Part shown: piece after piece, positions 1-7,407 of the stretch | How the letters are laid out: each line of letters starts with the position of its first letter | How positions within the stretch are numbered: position 1 is the first letter of the stretch | Assembly (NCBI RefSeq): GCF_000701425.1 | Contig: NZ_JNIW01000077.1 | Location: forward strand, 1-13,515 | Origin: Deinococcus frigens DSM 12807 | Lineage (GTDB): Bacteria > Deinococcota > Deinococci > Deinococcales > Deinococcaceae | DNA length: 13,515 bases | Direction of reading: 5' to 3' | Translations under genes and position numbers: made by a program | The notes under the pieces: generated by a model | What the model saw: only the letters and a program-made list of their open reading frames with translations | Told to the model about the DNA's origin: nothing | Databases searched by the model: none

Positions 1-268
1 GAGCAAAGAGCATATCCATATGCATCTGGAATATCCGCCCAAGGTGTCGGTGAGCGAGCTGGTCAAACAGATGAAGGGGAGAACGTCACGAATGCTGCAA
101 CAGGAATTCCCGCATCTGAAGCAGCGATATTGGGGACGGCATTTCTGGGCGGTGGGCTATGGAGCGTGGAGTACGGGGAATGTGACCGAGGAGATGGTGC
201 AGAAATATCTGGAACATCACCAGCACGGGTCAAATCAGGACTCGGAGACATTTATCCTCGAAGAATGA
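1..268 (+). CDS. tnpA: IS200/IS605 transposase TnpA, 5'-truncated by window edge
   Basis: The reading frame is open from base 2 and encodes the last 88 residues of a Y1 transposase, the single-strand DNA transposase that excises and inserts IS200/IS605 elements at hairpin ends. The HUH metal-binding motif is visible as His-Ile-His at bases 11-19. It is followed by the family's PPK-x-SVSELV segment and a lysine/arginine-rich K-G-R-T-S-R helix. The WGRHFWAVGYG strand leads to the C-terminal helix, which carries the catalytic tyrosine (Tyr at bases 206-208, in QKYLEHH). An internal ATG at base 20 is not the true start, because the HUH motif lies upstream of it and family members carry about 50 more N-terminal residues. 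The catalytic residues that can be seen are intact, so the element may be active. The gene runs convergently into the truncated secreted-protein gene. Confidence 0.88.
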   Translation, partial: SKEHIHMHLEYPPKVSVSELVKQMKGRTSRMLQQEFPHLKQRYWGRHFWAVGYGAWSTGNVTEEMVQKYLEHHQHGSNQDSETFILEE

Positions 269-713
269 CAGCGACTTTAGTCGCTTCCCAAACCCCTGCA
301 CTGAAAGTGCAGGGTCGTTTAGTCCAGATCACTGTCCCATCGGCCAGATTGACGCCGTAATTTCTGGAGTACCACATTTCCAAACTGTCCGTGCCTTGCA
401 TCCACAGGACGCCTTTCACGATGCCCCAGCCCGGCCCGTCACTGTCATTTCCGAAGGCATTTCCATCCAGCCTCAGTCGCCACTTTGGTGACAAACCCAC
501 AGGATCAAGCAGTTGTACGCTCAGCCGTTTGGCGTGTTCAAAGTTGGCGATATTGGCGACGAAGAGGCAACCCTCAGAGAGCCGTTGGGAAAAGAGGAGG
601 GAAAACCCCTGCGGGACGGTCTTCTGCGCCTGATTTGTACAGCCGCCCCCACCCCCTGCCAGGGCTGAATTTCCCAGAGCCAGGGCCATCAGTGGAAGCA
701 GCAATCGGCGCAT
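252..713 (-). CDS. Small secreted protein, C-terminus replaced by IS200 end
   Basis: Unrecognised family. The 153-residue product starts with a Sec signal peptide: Arg-Arg, a hydrophobic stretch of about 12 residues, then an Ala-x-Ala site before a run of five glycines and a cysteine. The Cys does not sit in a proper lipobox, so cleavage by signal peptidase I is more likely than lipoprotein processing. The body (about residues 30-125) is a short globular domain with aromatic residues and GDNS-like turns. From about residue 128 the frame runs through the IS200 right end: the last roughly 24 residues are translated hairpins of the element, and the stop is inside tnpA antisense. The native 3' end has therefore been lost or displaced leftward. 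The gene follows lepB by 15 bases on the same strand but has its own -10 TAAGCT 6 bases before the ATG. Whether it is still functional cannot be told. Confidence 0.6.
   Translation of the reverse strand: MRRLLLPLMALALGNSALAGGGGGCTNQAQKTVPQGFSLLFSQRLSEGCLFVANIANFEHAKRLSVQLLDPVGLSPKWRLRLDGNAFGNDSDGPGWGIVKGVLWMQGTDSLEMWYSRNYGVNLADGTVIWTKRPCTFSAGVWEATKVAVILRG
271..284 (+). repeat. IS200 right-end hairpin 1
   Basis: GCGAC / GTCGC stem with TTTA loop, starting 2 bases after the tnpA stop codon. It is probably part of the element's right end, or a short transcription-stopping structure. Confidence 0.5.
294..314 (+). repeat. IS200 right-end subterminal hairpin 2
   Basis: Perfect 9-bp inverted repeat with a 3-base GAA loop. 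By position and shape it is the structure a Y1 transposase dimer would recognise as the right end. A TTTAGTC motif occurs both in the loop region of hairpin 1 and just 3' of this hairpin (317-323). Confidence 0.65.
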
Positions 714-719
714 CCTGAA

Positions 720-725
720 AGCTTA
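720..725 (-). promoter_or_regulatory. -10 element TAAGCT, leaderless start of secreted protein
   Basis: TAAGCT ends 6 bases before the ATG at 713, so a transcript starting about 7 bases downstream would begin at the start codon. It sits in the 15-base gap after lepB and is preceded by a near repeat (TAAGCG) that contains the lepB stop codon. Confidence 0.45.
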
Positions 726-728
726 CGC

Positions 729-1508
729 TTACTTCTGCAACTCACTCTTCAGCACGTTGAATCCAGCCGGGCGGCCCAGCGCGCGCCAGTTCAAGACATT
801 CGGGCCGCTCAGTTCGCCGACGCGTTCGGTGGCGCAGTCGTATTTGGCGTTGGTTTTGCGCATGATCGGCCAAACCACCGCCGCCGCACGCCCGGCCACA
901 TCGCGCCTCGGCACCGGGCCAAACAGGCGCGAGTCTTCCGAGCCGTTGGCGGTGCGGTTATCGCCCATCACGAAGTAATGCGCGGACGGCACGGTGATCT
1001 CGGCCTGATCGGGCATGACTCCCGCGCGGCTAGACGTGGCGCTGTTCGCCAATTCGCTCTGGTTGTCCCAGCAGCCCTGCTGCCGCCAGTAATCGGTGGT
1101 CCAGCCCGAGTCTAGCTTGACGCCATTCACGGTCACCTCGCCGCCCTCCACCTTGACCTTGTCACCGGGCAACCCGATCACACGCTTAATCAGGAAGGGA
1201 CGGTAGTTCCACAACCCCAAAAAGTTCTTGTTCAGGTTGCCGATCTGTGCGGAAGCCTCAGGCGGGGGCTTGAAGATCACGATGTCGCCCCGGCTGAAAT
1301 CGCCCACGCCCGCCTTGTGCAGCCACGTCTCGTACTTGGGAACGAAGACCCGCTCGCGGTCGCGCAGATTGGGCATCATGCTCACGCCGTCCACGCCCAC
1401 CAGGGTGGCCACAAACTGGGTGATCACCACCGCAAAGACGATGGGTTCCAGAAAATCCTTCCACACTTTCTGAAGGGTGGTGGGTGCGGCGGACTTGAGT
1501 CTTGTCAT
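729..1508 (-). CDS. lepB: Signal peptidase I
   Basis: Membrane-bound serine protease (S26A) that removes signal peptides from Sec- and Tat-exported proteins on the outer face of the cytoplasmic membrane. The 259-residue product has one N-terminal membrane segment (about residues 20-39). It is followed by the box B motif with nucleophile Ser43 (Gly-Val-Ser-Met-Met-Pro), the general base Lys108 in [11 protein letters not shown], and the late GDNR...SEDSR-x-FGPV boxes. An insertion of about 60 residues between Gly-Asp (about 116) and the GDNR box, with two cysteines nearby, is longer than in minimal homologues. The Met1 start is chosen because a TATCCT -10 sequence lies 9 bases upstream and no Shine-Dalgarno is visible. 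The gene is upstream of, and on the same strand as, a predicted secreted protein. Confidence 0.95.
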   Translation of the reverse strand: MTRLKSAAPTTLQKVWKDFLEPIVFAVVITQFVATLVGVDGVSMMPNLRDRERVFVPKYETWLHKAGVGDFSRGDIVIFKPPPEASAQIGNLNKNFLGLWNYRPFLIKRVIGLPGDKVKVEGGEVTVNGVKLDSGWTTDYWRQQGCWDNQSELANSATSSRAGVMPDQAEITVPSAHYFVMGDNRTANGSEDSRLFGPVPRRDVAGRAAAVVWPIMRKTNAKYDCATERVGELSGPNVLNWRALGRPAGFNVLKSELQK

Positions 1509-1517
1509 GCACCGGGC

Positions 1518-1523
1518 AGGATA
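1518..1523 (-). promoter_or_regulatory. -10 element TATCCT of lepB
   Basis: TATCCT lies 9 bases before the lepB ATG, implying a leader of about 2 bases or none. A TTGACC further upstream is 22 bases away, too far for a normal -35. Confidence 0.4.
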
Positions 1524-1595
1524 GCGGATTGAGGTGGCGGTGGATGGTCAACGCCCAGAGGGAGCGGAGACAGGGGGTTGTCTGGCTTTCAGCCC

Positions 1596-1616
1596 GCCCG
1601 GTTCAGCACGCCGGGC
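1596..1616 (-). terminator. Possible terminator hairpin after the patatin gene
   Basis: Perfect 6-bp inverted repeat GCCCGG / CCGGGC with a 9-base loop, 28 bases past the patatin stop. There is no T-tract, so it may be an attenuating or 3'-end-stabilising hairpin rather than a classical intrinsic terminator. Confidence 0.35.
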
Positions 1617-1644
1617 TTCAAACTTCAAAGGCCCAGACCGCGTC

Positions 1645-2508
1645 TTACCCCTCCCCCAGCAACGCCTTTAAGCGCGGCAACTCCTCCAGCGCCGCCTCCC
1701 GGCCCGCTTTGACAGCCTGATCGGTGCGGTTGAAGTTCATCAGGTCGATGTTGCCCAGGCTGGGGCGCAGCAGCACGTCGGGGCGGTAGAGACTCAGGCG
1801 GGCGTCGGTGAGCTGCGCCTGCATGATCTCCACCGCGCGGCGCAACGCCCCTACCGGACTCAGGTGGGCCTCGCGCTTCCAGAGCAGCACCCGGCGTTCG
1901 TGCAGCTCCAGCGGATCGGGGGCCGTTACGTCCACCGCCAGCACCTTCCGCGCTCCCAGAAAGAGCGCGGCGTCCACCGGCACCTGGTTCAGAATGCCGC
2001 CGTCCGAGAGCAGCATGTCGCGCATGGGCACGCTGTCCAGCGCGCCGGGGTAGGCGCTGGTGGCACGCAGGGCCTCGAACAGGCTGCCGCGCGTCAGGTA
2101 CACGCCCCGGCCCGTCAGCATGTCGGTGGCGGTGATCGCCAGAGGGATGGACAGCTCCCCAAAGGTCTGGGGCAGGTTCTGTGCCAGCCAGCCCTCCATG
2201 GCCGAGATCTTGAGCAGGCCGGTGCCGGGCCGCCAGTCCAGCAAACGCCGCCAGGAAACCGTGCCTGAGATGCGCTCCAGCTCGGCCCCGCTGTAGCCTG
2301 CCGCGATAAAGGCCCCCACCAGGCCGCCCATGCTGGTCCCGGCCACCATGCTGGGTTTAAGGCCCGCGTCCTCCAGCACCTGCCACACGCCGATGTGGGC
2401 CAGCCCCCGCGCGCCGCCGCCGCCCAGCACCAGCCCGTAACCGTTTATTGCCGCTCCCGACTGCCCATGTGCGCGATTGTAGCCCTGCCGGGCAGCAGTC
2501 TGGCCCAT
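1645..2508 (-). CDS. Patatin-like phospholipase (NTE/RssA type)
   Basis: Serine lipid acyl hydrolase of the bacterial patatin family, probably cytoplasmic or loosely membrane-associated. Numbering from the ATG at 2508 (287 residues), the oxyanion-hole motif Gly-Gly-Gly-Gly-Ala-Arg-Gly is at 29-35. The nucleophile elbow Gly-Thr-Ser-Met-Gly holds Ser59, and the dyad Asp169 is in Ser-Asp-Gly-Gly. All are intact, so an active hydrolase is expected. The start is uncertain. The frame stays open to a GTG at 2682, but that extension (about 58 residues) is low-complexity and overlaps the upstream region of the divergent kinase. The family usually begins only a few residues before the Gly-rich loop, near residue 21 here, where the in-frame codon is ATA. 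A TACAAT box with an ATG 7 bases downstream (2468) is out of frame (see findings). The native substrate is unknown. Confidence 0.9.
   Translation of the reverse strand: MGQTAARQGYNRAHGQSGAAINGYGLVLGGGGARGLAHIGVWQVLEDAGLKPSMVAGTSMGGLVGAFIAAGYSGAELERISGTVSWRRLLDWRPGTGLLKISAMEGWLAQNLPQTFGELSIPLAITATDMLTGRGVYLTRGSLFEALRATSAYPGALDSVPMRDMLLSDGGILNQVPVDAALFLGARKVLAVDVTAPDPLELHERRVLLWKREAHLSPVGALRRAVEIMQAQLTDARLSLYRPDVLLRPSLGNIDLMNFNRTDQAVKAGREAALEELPRLKALLGEG
2476..2481 (-). promoter_or_regulatory. -10 element TACAAT near the patatin start
   Basis: Strong -10 hexamer followed after 7 bases by an ATG (2468), the same geometry as the leaderless genes in this window. That ATG opens a 7-codon frame (2468-2445) ending in TAA, not the patatin frame. 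Confidence 0.4.
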
Positions 2509-2695
2509 GGTCTGGTGGCCCTGTGCTGGTGGTTCTGGTCTGATGGCCCGGCGTTCAGGTGCGGCGGCAGCAACCCGAGACTCTGGACCACTCCTGTGAA
2601 GACCTCCCCTGCCCTCCAGAAATGGTCCGCAGGCCGGACCTGTGGGCAGGACTGTTTCTAGAACAATTGATTCAGTTTCCACGGTCTGACTGCAT

Positions 2696-2701
2696 TAACC
2701 T
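2696..2701 (+). promoter_or_regulatory. -10 element TAACCT, leaderless start of kinase gene
   Basis: TAACCT ends 7 bases before the ATG at 2709 with no ribosome binding site between. This decides the kinase start against the upstream in-frame ATG at 2559. TTGATT at 2667-2672 is AT-rich but 23 bases away, so no firm -35 is called. Confidence 0.5.
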
Positions 2702-2708
2702 GAGATCA

Positions 2709-3461
2709 ATGGCTCTGGCGGGACAGGTGGTCGGTGATGGCGTGCGGTTGGTGAGGCCCGTCGGACGTGGCTCGCACAGTCTGGTTTATTTTGCGGTGAA
2801 CCATGCCGGCCAGCCCTGCGCGGTCAAGGTTTTTCACGCCGATCTGATCGCCTTTGCCGAGCGCGAATTTCGGCATGCCAGCGGGCTGGCCCACTCCCGA
2901 CTGGCCTCGGTGCTGGGGCGCGGCACGTTGGAAGGCCGCTCCGTGCTGATCAGCAGCCTGGCACGCGGCGAGGCGCTGTTCTCGCGCTACGTGCGGCGGC
3001 CTGCGCTGAAATCCGAGCGCCGCGCCTTTTTGCTGACGCTGACGCACCTGCTGGACGCGCTGGCATACCTGCATTCGTGCGGGCTGATCCACCGCGACAT
3101 CAAACCGGAAAACATCGTGGTGGAGCCGGACGGCAGCGCCAAACTGGTCGATCTAGACCTGGCTGGCCCGGCGCTGGAAACCTTTGAGGTGCCCACCCGT
3201 TTCGGTACGGCGGCCTTCCAGAGTCCCGAGGCGGCGCGCGGCGAACCGCTGGGGCCAGAGGCAGACCTGTACGGCGTGGGGATGCTGCTGGGCTGGGGCA
3301 TCTTCGGCTCGCTGCCGGACCCCACCCGCCCCGCGCCGTATCACCCGGACCCGCTGTGCTCCCTGTATCTGACCCTGACCCGCCAGGACCGAGCGCAACG
3401 CCCCGGCAACGCCGGCTGGGTCCGCGAGAGGATGCTGGAACTGTCCAATCTAAAATTCTGA
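2709..3461 (+). CDS. Hanks-type Ser/Thr protein kinase, soluble, single domain
   Basis: The 250-residue product is essentially only a kinase domain. It has the glycine-rich loop Gly19-Arg-Gly-Ser-His-Ser-Leu-Val, the ATP-anchoring Lys40 in Cys-Ala-Val-Lys, and a candidate helix-C Glu52. It also has the catalytic loop His-Arg-Asp130-Ile-Lys-Pro-Glu-Asn135, Ser-Pro-Glu (172-174) in place of Ala-Pro-Glu, and the late Arg231 of the Arg-Pro pair. The metal-binding Asp148 is present, but the usual Asp-Phe-Gly reads Asp-Leu-Asp. There is no membrane segment, PASTA repeat or other sensor, so the input signal must come from a partner. The ATG at 2709 is preferred because a TAACCT box precedes it by 7 bases and the kinase fold begins soon after. 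The gene is divergent from the patatin gene and convergent with the glucosidase. Substrates cannot be inferred. Confidence 0.9.
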   Translation: MALAGQVVGDGVRLVRPVGRGSHSLVYFAVNHAGQPCAVKVFHADLIAFAEREFRHASGLAHSRLASVLGRGTLEGRSVLISSLARGEALFSRYVRRPALKSERRAFLLTLTHLLDALAYLHSCGLIHRDIKPENIVVEPDGSAKLVDLDLAGPALETFEVPTRFGTAAFQSPEAARGEPLGPEADLYGVGMLLGWGIFGSLPDPTRPAPYHPDPLCSLYLTLTRQDRAQRPGNAGWVRERMLELSNLKF

Positions 3462-3478
3462 AGTTGGTGACATCAGCA

Positions 3479-3518
3479 GGAGCCAGCCGCCACCGGGAGG
3501 GTTCCCGCTGGCGGCTCC
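3479..3518. terminator. Large hairpin between convergent kinase and glucosidase genes
   Basis: A 40-base imperfect hairpin in the 70-base gap between two stop codons. Stem segments are GGAGCC / GGCTCC, GCCA / TGGC and CGGGA / TCCCG, with a 4-base bulge, one mismatch and a GGGT loop. Position suggests a shared two-way transcription end. No T-tract follows on either strand. Confidence 0.5.
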
Positions 3519-3531
3519 AGACCTCTGTGCG

Positions 3532-5139
<1,608 letters not shown>

Positions 5140-5145
5140 GGACAG

Positions 5146-5151
5146 AGGCTA
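5146..5151 (-). promoter_or_regulatory. -10 element TAGCCT, leaderless start of glucosidase
   Basis: TAGCCT ends 6 bases before the ATG at 5139. No ribosome binding site is present. The matching -35 position falls on the 5164-5177 palindrome. Confidence 0.45.
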
Positions 5152-5163
5152 GCAGGAATGGAA

Positions 5164-5177
5164 CTGAATCGATACAG
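5164..5177. promoter_or_regulatory. Candidate operator palindrome upstream of glucosidase gene
   Basis: CTG-A-ATCGAT-A-CAG: 12 of 14 positions are two-fold symmetric, centred about 31 bases before the glucosidase start and covering the expected -35 position. This is the size and placement of a repressor operator (for example of the LacI family, common for alpha-glucosidase genes), but no regulator gene is in the window. Confidence 0.35.
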
Positions 5178-5189
5178 ATACCCCGCTAC

Positions 5190-5217
5190 CACAGAAACTG
5201 TGCGGTCGTTTTAACGA
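5190..5217. repeat. Two further small dyads upstream of glucosidase gene
   Basis: CACAG-AAA-CTGTG at 5190-5202 and TCGTT-TT-AACGA at 5206-5217 are each perfect inverted repeats. They lie side by side immediately upstream of the 5164-5177 palindrome. They could be additional regulator sites or short hairpins. Confidence 0.3.
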
Positions 5218-5317
5218 GACGAATGGATCTGCTAAGCGGGCGAGTCTCCTGCCCCTTTTCCAGCGCCGCCCGGGCCGCTGGCAATCAACACAACAGTTCC
5301 GCATTCGCCGATGACGC

Positions 5318-5345
5318 AAAAGAAGAAACCCCGCGCCAGGCGGGG
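5318..5345 (-). terminator. Intrinsic terminator of tRNA-Leu
   Basis: On the minus strand a perfect 6-bp GC stem (CCCCGC / GCGGGG, 5-base loop, 5329-5345) begins 8 bases after the tRNA CCA end and is followed by TTTCTTCTTTT. A T-run on the plus strand at 5347-5351 means the same hairpin could also stop plus-strand transcription. Confidence 0.75.
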
Positions 5346-5353
5346 CTTTTTGG

Positions 5354-5435
<82 letters not shown>

Positions 5436-5489
5436 CTGTTGCAAGATGGCCACCGCGTCAGTGGGCCACCGCGCCGGGGCGCGGACGGA

Positions 5490-5519
5490 ATCTTAGCGCG
5501 CCGGGGCAGGGGCGGTCAA
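5490..5519 (-). promoter_or_regulatory. Sigma-70-type promoter of tRNA-Leu
   Basis: TTGACC (5514-5519) and TAAGAT (5490-5495) on the minus strand with an 18-base spacer. The -10 lies about 55 bases before the tRNA 5' end. It is the best classical two-box promoter in the window and sits just past the stop codon of the nucleoside hydrolase gene. Confidence 0.65.
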
Positions 5520-5535
5520 CGCCAGAAGGCGGCGT

Positions 5536-6492
5536 TCATGGCAGCGCCTCTATCCGCTCCAGCAGCAGCGCAAAGAACGCCTCGTCGCGCACGCCCACCG
5601 CCACCCGCGCGTTGGGGACTAGCTCAGTCACGCCGTGCAGATCGCAGACGGTGCGCCCGAAGTTCAGGCCCTCCTGAATCTCGATGTCCACGCGCATGGG
5701 CTGCCAGTCCAGCAGGTCCGGGCGGATCACCGCCGCCGCCGCCAGCGGATCGTGCAGCGCGCCGCCGCTGAGGCCGTAGCGCTCCCGGTACACACCCGCG
5801 TAAAAGGTCAGCAGCTCGGCGCAGACCTCGCCCGCGCGGTTGCCCAGGCCGCGCAGGGCGGCGATGCGCTCAGGGTCCGCGACGCACTGCATGGTCACGT
5901 TCAGGCCCACCATGCGCAGTGGCACGCCGGACTCAAAGACGATCCGGGCGGCATGCGGGTCCGCCAGGGCGTTGAATTCCGCCGCCGGGGTGCGGTTGCC
6001 GCCCGCCGTGCTGCCGCCCATCCAGACCACCTCCCGTACCAGTTGGGGCAGTTCGGGGACCAGGCGAAAGGCCAGGGCCAGATTGGTCAGCGGTCCCGTC
6101 GCCAGCAGCGTGACCTCGTGGGGGTACGCCTGGACGGTGCGGATGATGAAATCGGCGGCGTGTTCGGCCTCGGGGGGGCGCGTGGGCTGCGGCAGACCGG
6201 CGGCGGGCAACCCGGAATCGCCGTGGATGGCCGCCGCCGTCACCGCATCGGCCACCAGGGGACGGTCCGCCCCAGCGAAGTAGGGCACAGCCGCACCCAC
6301 CTCTCCGGCCAGCGCCAGCGTGACCCCGGCGTTGTGGACGGTCAGGGGTAGACCCACGTTGCCGTGCGTGGCGGTGATGCCCAGCACCCCCACCTCCGGG
6401 CTGGCCAGCGTCAGCAGCCACGCCACGGCGTCGTCCAGACCCGGATCGCCGTCCAGAATGACTTTTTGCGGAAGTTGAGGGTCAGTGTTCAC
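5536..6492 (-). CDS. Inosine-uridine-preferring nucleoside hydrolase
   Basis: Cleaves the N-glycosidic bond of ribonucleosides to ribose and base (purine/pyrimidine salvage), in the cytoplasm. The product is 318 residues from the GTG at 6492, normal for the family. The calcium-binding N-terminal signature usually reads D-T-D-P-G-x-D-D; here it is Asp14-Gly-Asp16-Pro-Gly-Leu-Asp20-Asp21, with Thr replaced by Gly while all aspartates are kept. Also visible are Ala-Thr-His-Gly-Asn45, a Gly-Pro-Leu-Thr-Asn segment, and the C-terminal Ala-Leu-His-Asp-Pro-Leu-Ala block that carries the last metal ligand and catalytic-site His. The frame is open up to 6663, but that extension runs through the divergent hydrolase gene. 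A TACAAT box 6 bases before the GTG fixes the start. No N-terminal signal or membrane segment is seen. Substrate choice among nucleosides cannot be read from the sequence. Confidence 0.93.
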   Translation of the reverse strand: MNTDPQLPQKVILDGDPGLDDAVAWLLTLASPEVGVLGITATHGNVGLPLTVHNAGVTLALAGEVGAAVPYFAGADRPLVADAVTAAAIHGDSGLPAAGLPQPTRPPEAEHAADFIIRTVQAYPHEVTLLATGPLTNLALAFRLVPELPQLVREVVWMGGSTAGGNRTPAAEFNALADPHAARIVFESGVPLRMVGLNVTMQCVADPERIAALRGLGNRAGEVCAELLTFYAGVYRERYGLSGGALHDPLAAAAVIRPDLLDWQPMRVDIEIQEGLNFGRTVCDLHGVTELVPNARVAVGVRDEAFFALLLERIEALP

Positions 6493-6498
6493 CGCCCG

Positions 6499-6504
6499 AT
6501 TGTA
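6499..6504 (-). promoter_or_regulatory. -10 element TACAAT, leaderless GTG start of nucleoside hydrolase
   Basis: TACAAT (one mismatch to TATAAT) ends 6 bases before the GTG at 6492, with no ribosome binding site between. It supports a leaderless message with a non-AUG start. Confidence 0.5.
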
Positions 6505-6546
6505 GGGCGCAGGGCCGACGCCGCTGCCCCGCAGGCTGCGCTCTGC

Positions 6547-6552
6547 CACAAT
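6547..6552 (+). promoter_or_regulatory. Near-consensus -10 CACAAT before alpha/beta hydrolase
   Basis: CACAAT ends 7 bases before the ATG at 6560, the spacing of the other leaderless starts. This favours 6560 over the in-frame ATG at 6551, which lies inside the box. Confidence 0.35.
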
Positions 6553-6559
6553 GCCCCGC

Positions 6560-7300
6560 ATGGAACAGTTCGAGCAATTTTCAGTGGATGGGCAGCGGAT
6601 GTACGGCATGCTCCACACCCCCGACTCCCCGGCCCCGGCGCAGGGCTGGCCCTCGGTGGTCATGGTCCACGGCTACACCGGCCACCGCACCGAACACCAC
6701 CGCCTGTTCGTGCTGCTGTCGCGCGTGCTGGCGGCGCGGGGCATGGCCAGCCTGCGCTTCGACTGCCGGGGCAGCGGCGATTCGCAGGGCGATTTTCATG
6801 AGATGACCGTCTCGCGCGAGGTGGAGGACGCGAGCGCCGCCGCCGACCATCTGCGTGATCAGCCTGGCCTCGATCCCGAACGGGTGACGCTGCTGGGCTA
6901 CAGCATGGGCGGCATGGTCTCGGCGCTGGCGGCGCAGCGGGCGCGCGCCCACCGGCTGCTGCTGTGGGCACCCGCTTTGCCGGAGCTGTGGCTACCCCTG
7001 CTGCGCGGCGGCGTGCTGCCCCCCACAGTCACCGATGTGGACGGCTGGCCGCTGGGCCGCGCCTTCTTGCAGGAGTTGCCGCGCCTGCGCCCGCTGGAGG
7101 CTGCCGCCGCCTGGGGCGGTGTGGCCCACGTCATCCACGGCGACGCCGACACCACCTGCCCGCCCGAGTGGGGCGTGCGCTACGCCCAGGCGCTGGGTTG
7201 CGACGCGGCGGCTATTCCCGGCGGCACGCACAACTTCACCAGCCTGGAAACGACGGAGATGCTGTACGCGGAAACGCTGCGGTTCCTGGGTGGGGGCTAG
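6560..7300 (+). CDS. Alpha/beta hydrolase (cytoplasmic esterase/lipase type)
   Basis: The 246-residue serine hydrolase has the complete triad of the alpha/beta fold. The oxyanion segment is His37-Gly-Tyr-Thr-Gly. The nucleophile elbow Gly-Tyr-Ser115-Met-Gly-Gly is followed by a small-residue helix. The acid is Asp197 in His-Gly-Asp-Ala-Asp, and the base His224 is in Gly-Gly-Thr-His-Asn-Phe. A FDCRGSGDS strand (67-75) is typical of bacterial feruloyl-esterase/DUF1749-like and peptidase S9-like hydrolases. There is no signal peptide. A lid of about 45 residues lies between the nucleophile helix and the acid. The start at 6551 would add three residues. The gene is divergent from nucleoside hydrolase and convergent with the ferritin-like gene. 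The natural substrate cannot be inferred. Confidence 0.9.
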   Translation: MEQFEQFSVDGQRMYGMLHTPDSPAPAQGWPSVVMVHGYTGHRTEHHRLFVLLSRVLAARGMASLRFDCRGSGDSQGDFHEMTVSREVEDASAAADHLRDQPGLDPERVTLLGYSMGGMVSALAAQRARAHRLLLWAPALPELWLPLLRGGVLPPTVTDVDGWPLGRAFLQELPRLRPLEAAAAWGGVAHVIHGDADTTCPPEWGVRYAQALGCDAAAIPGGTHNFTSLETTEMLYAETLRFLGGG

Positions 7301-7317
7301 AAGTCGGCTGTCAGCGA

Positions 7318-7356
7318 CAACAGAACAGCCCACGCTCGCATGCAGGCTGTCTGTTG
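7318..7356. terminator. Hairpin between convergent hydrolase and ferritin-like genes
   Basis: CAACAG-A-ACAGCC and GGCTGT-CTGTTG form a 12-bp stem with one bulged A and a 14-base loop, in the 107-base gap between two stop codons. It is probably a shared transcription end for both genes. There is no T-tract. Confidence 0.5.
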
Positions 7357-7407
7357 AATTCTCGGTGATCTGGAGGCAGGCGAAACCAAGACCCGCCTCC
7401 CCCAGCC

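Larger units (their letters stand above)
1..325 (+). mobile_element. IS200/IS605-family insertion sequence, right part only
   Basis: The element enters from the left edge of the window. It consists of the 3' part of a Y1 (HUH) transposase gene followed by two hairpins, the usual layout of an IS200/IS605 right end. Hairpin 1 at 271-284 has a 5-bp stem and TTTA loop. Hairpin 2 at 294-314 has a perfect 9-bp stem (CCCTGCACT / AGTGCAGGG) and a GAA loop. In this family the strand-transfer site lies a short distance 3' of the subterminal hairpin, so the boundary is placed at about 325. The exact base cannot be fixed without the left end or an empty-site homologue. No tnpB/IscB-like gene follows tnpA on the right. 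Confidence 0.8.

Noticed and set aside
2509..2682. N-terminal extension of the patatin protein from a GTG at 2682
   Set aside because: Low-complexity Pro/Ala/Arg sequence with no family counterpart, and it would overlap the upstream region of the divergent kinase gene.
2559..2708. Kinase start at the ATG at 2559
   Set aside because: Adds 50 residues unrelated to a kinase fold and lies antisense to the patatin upstream region; the TAACCT box points to 2709.
5260..5281. GC-rich hairpin CCAGCG / CGCTGG upstream of the glucosidase gene as a terminator
   Set aside because: No T-tract in either direction, and a better terminator for the tRNA lies at 5318-5345.
6493..6663. Longer nucleoside hydrolase from an ATG at 6663
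   Set aside because: Runs antisense through the first third of the alpha/beta hydrolase promoter and N-terminus; the family motif begins soon after the GTG at 6492.
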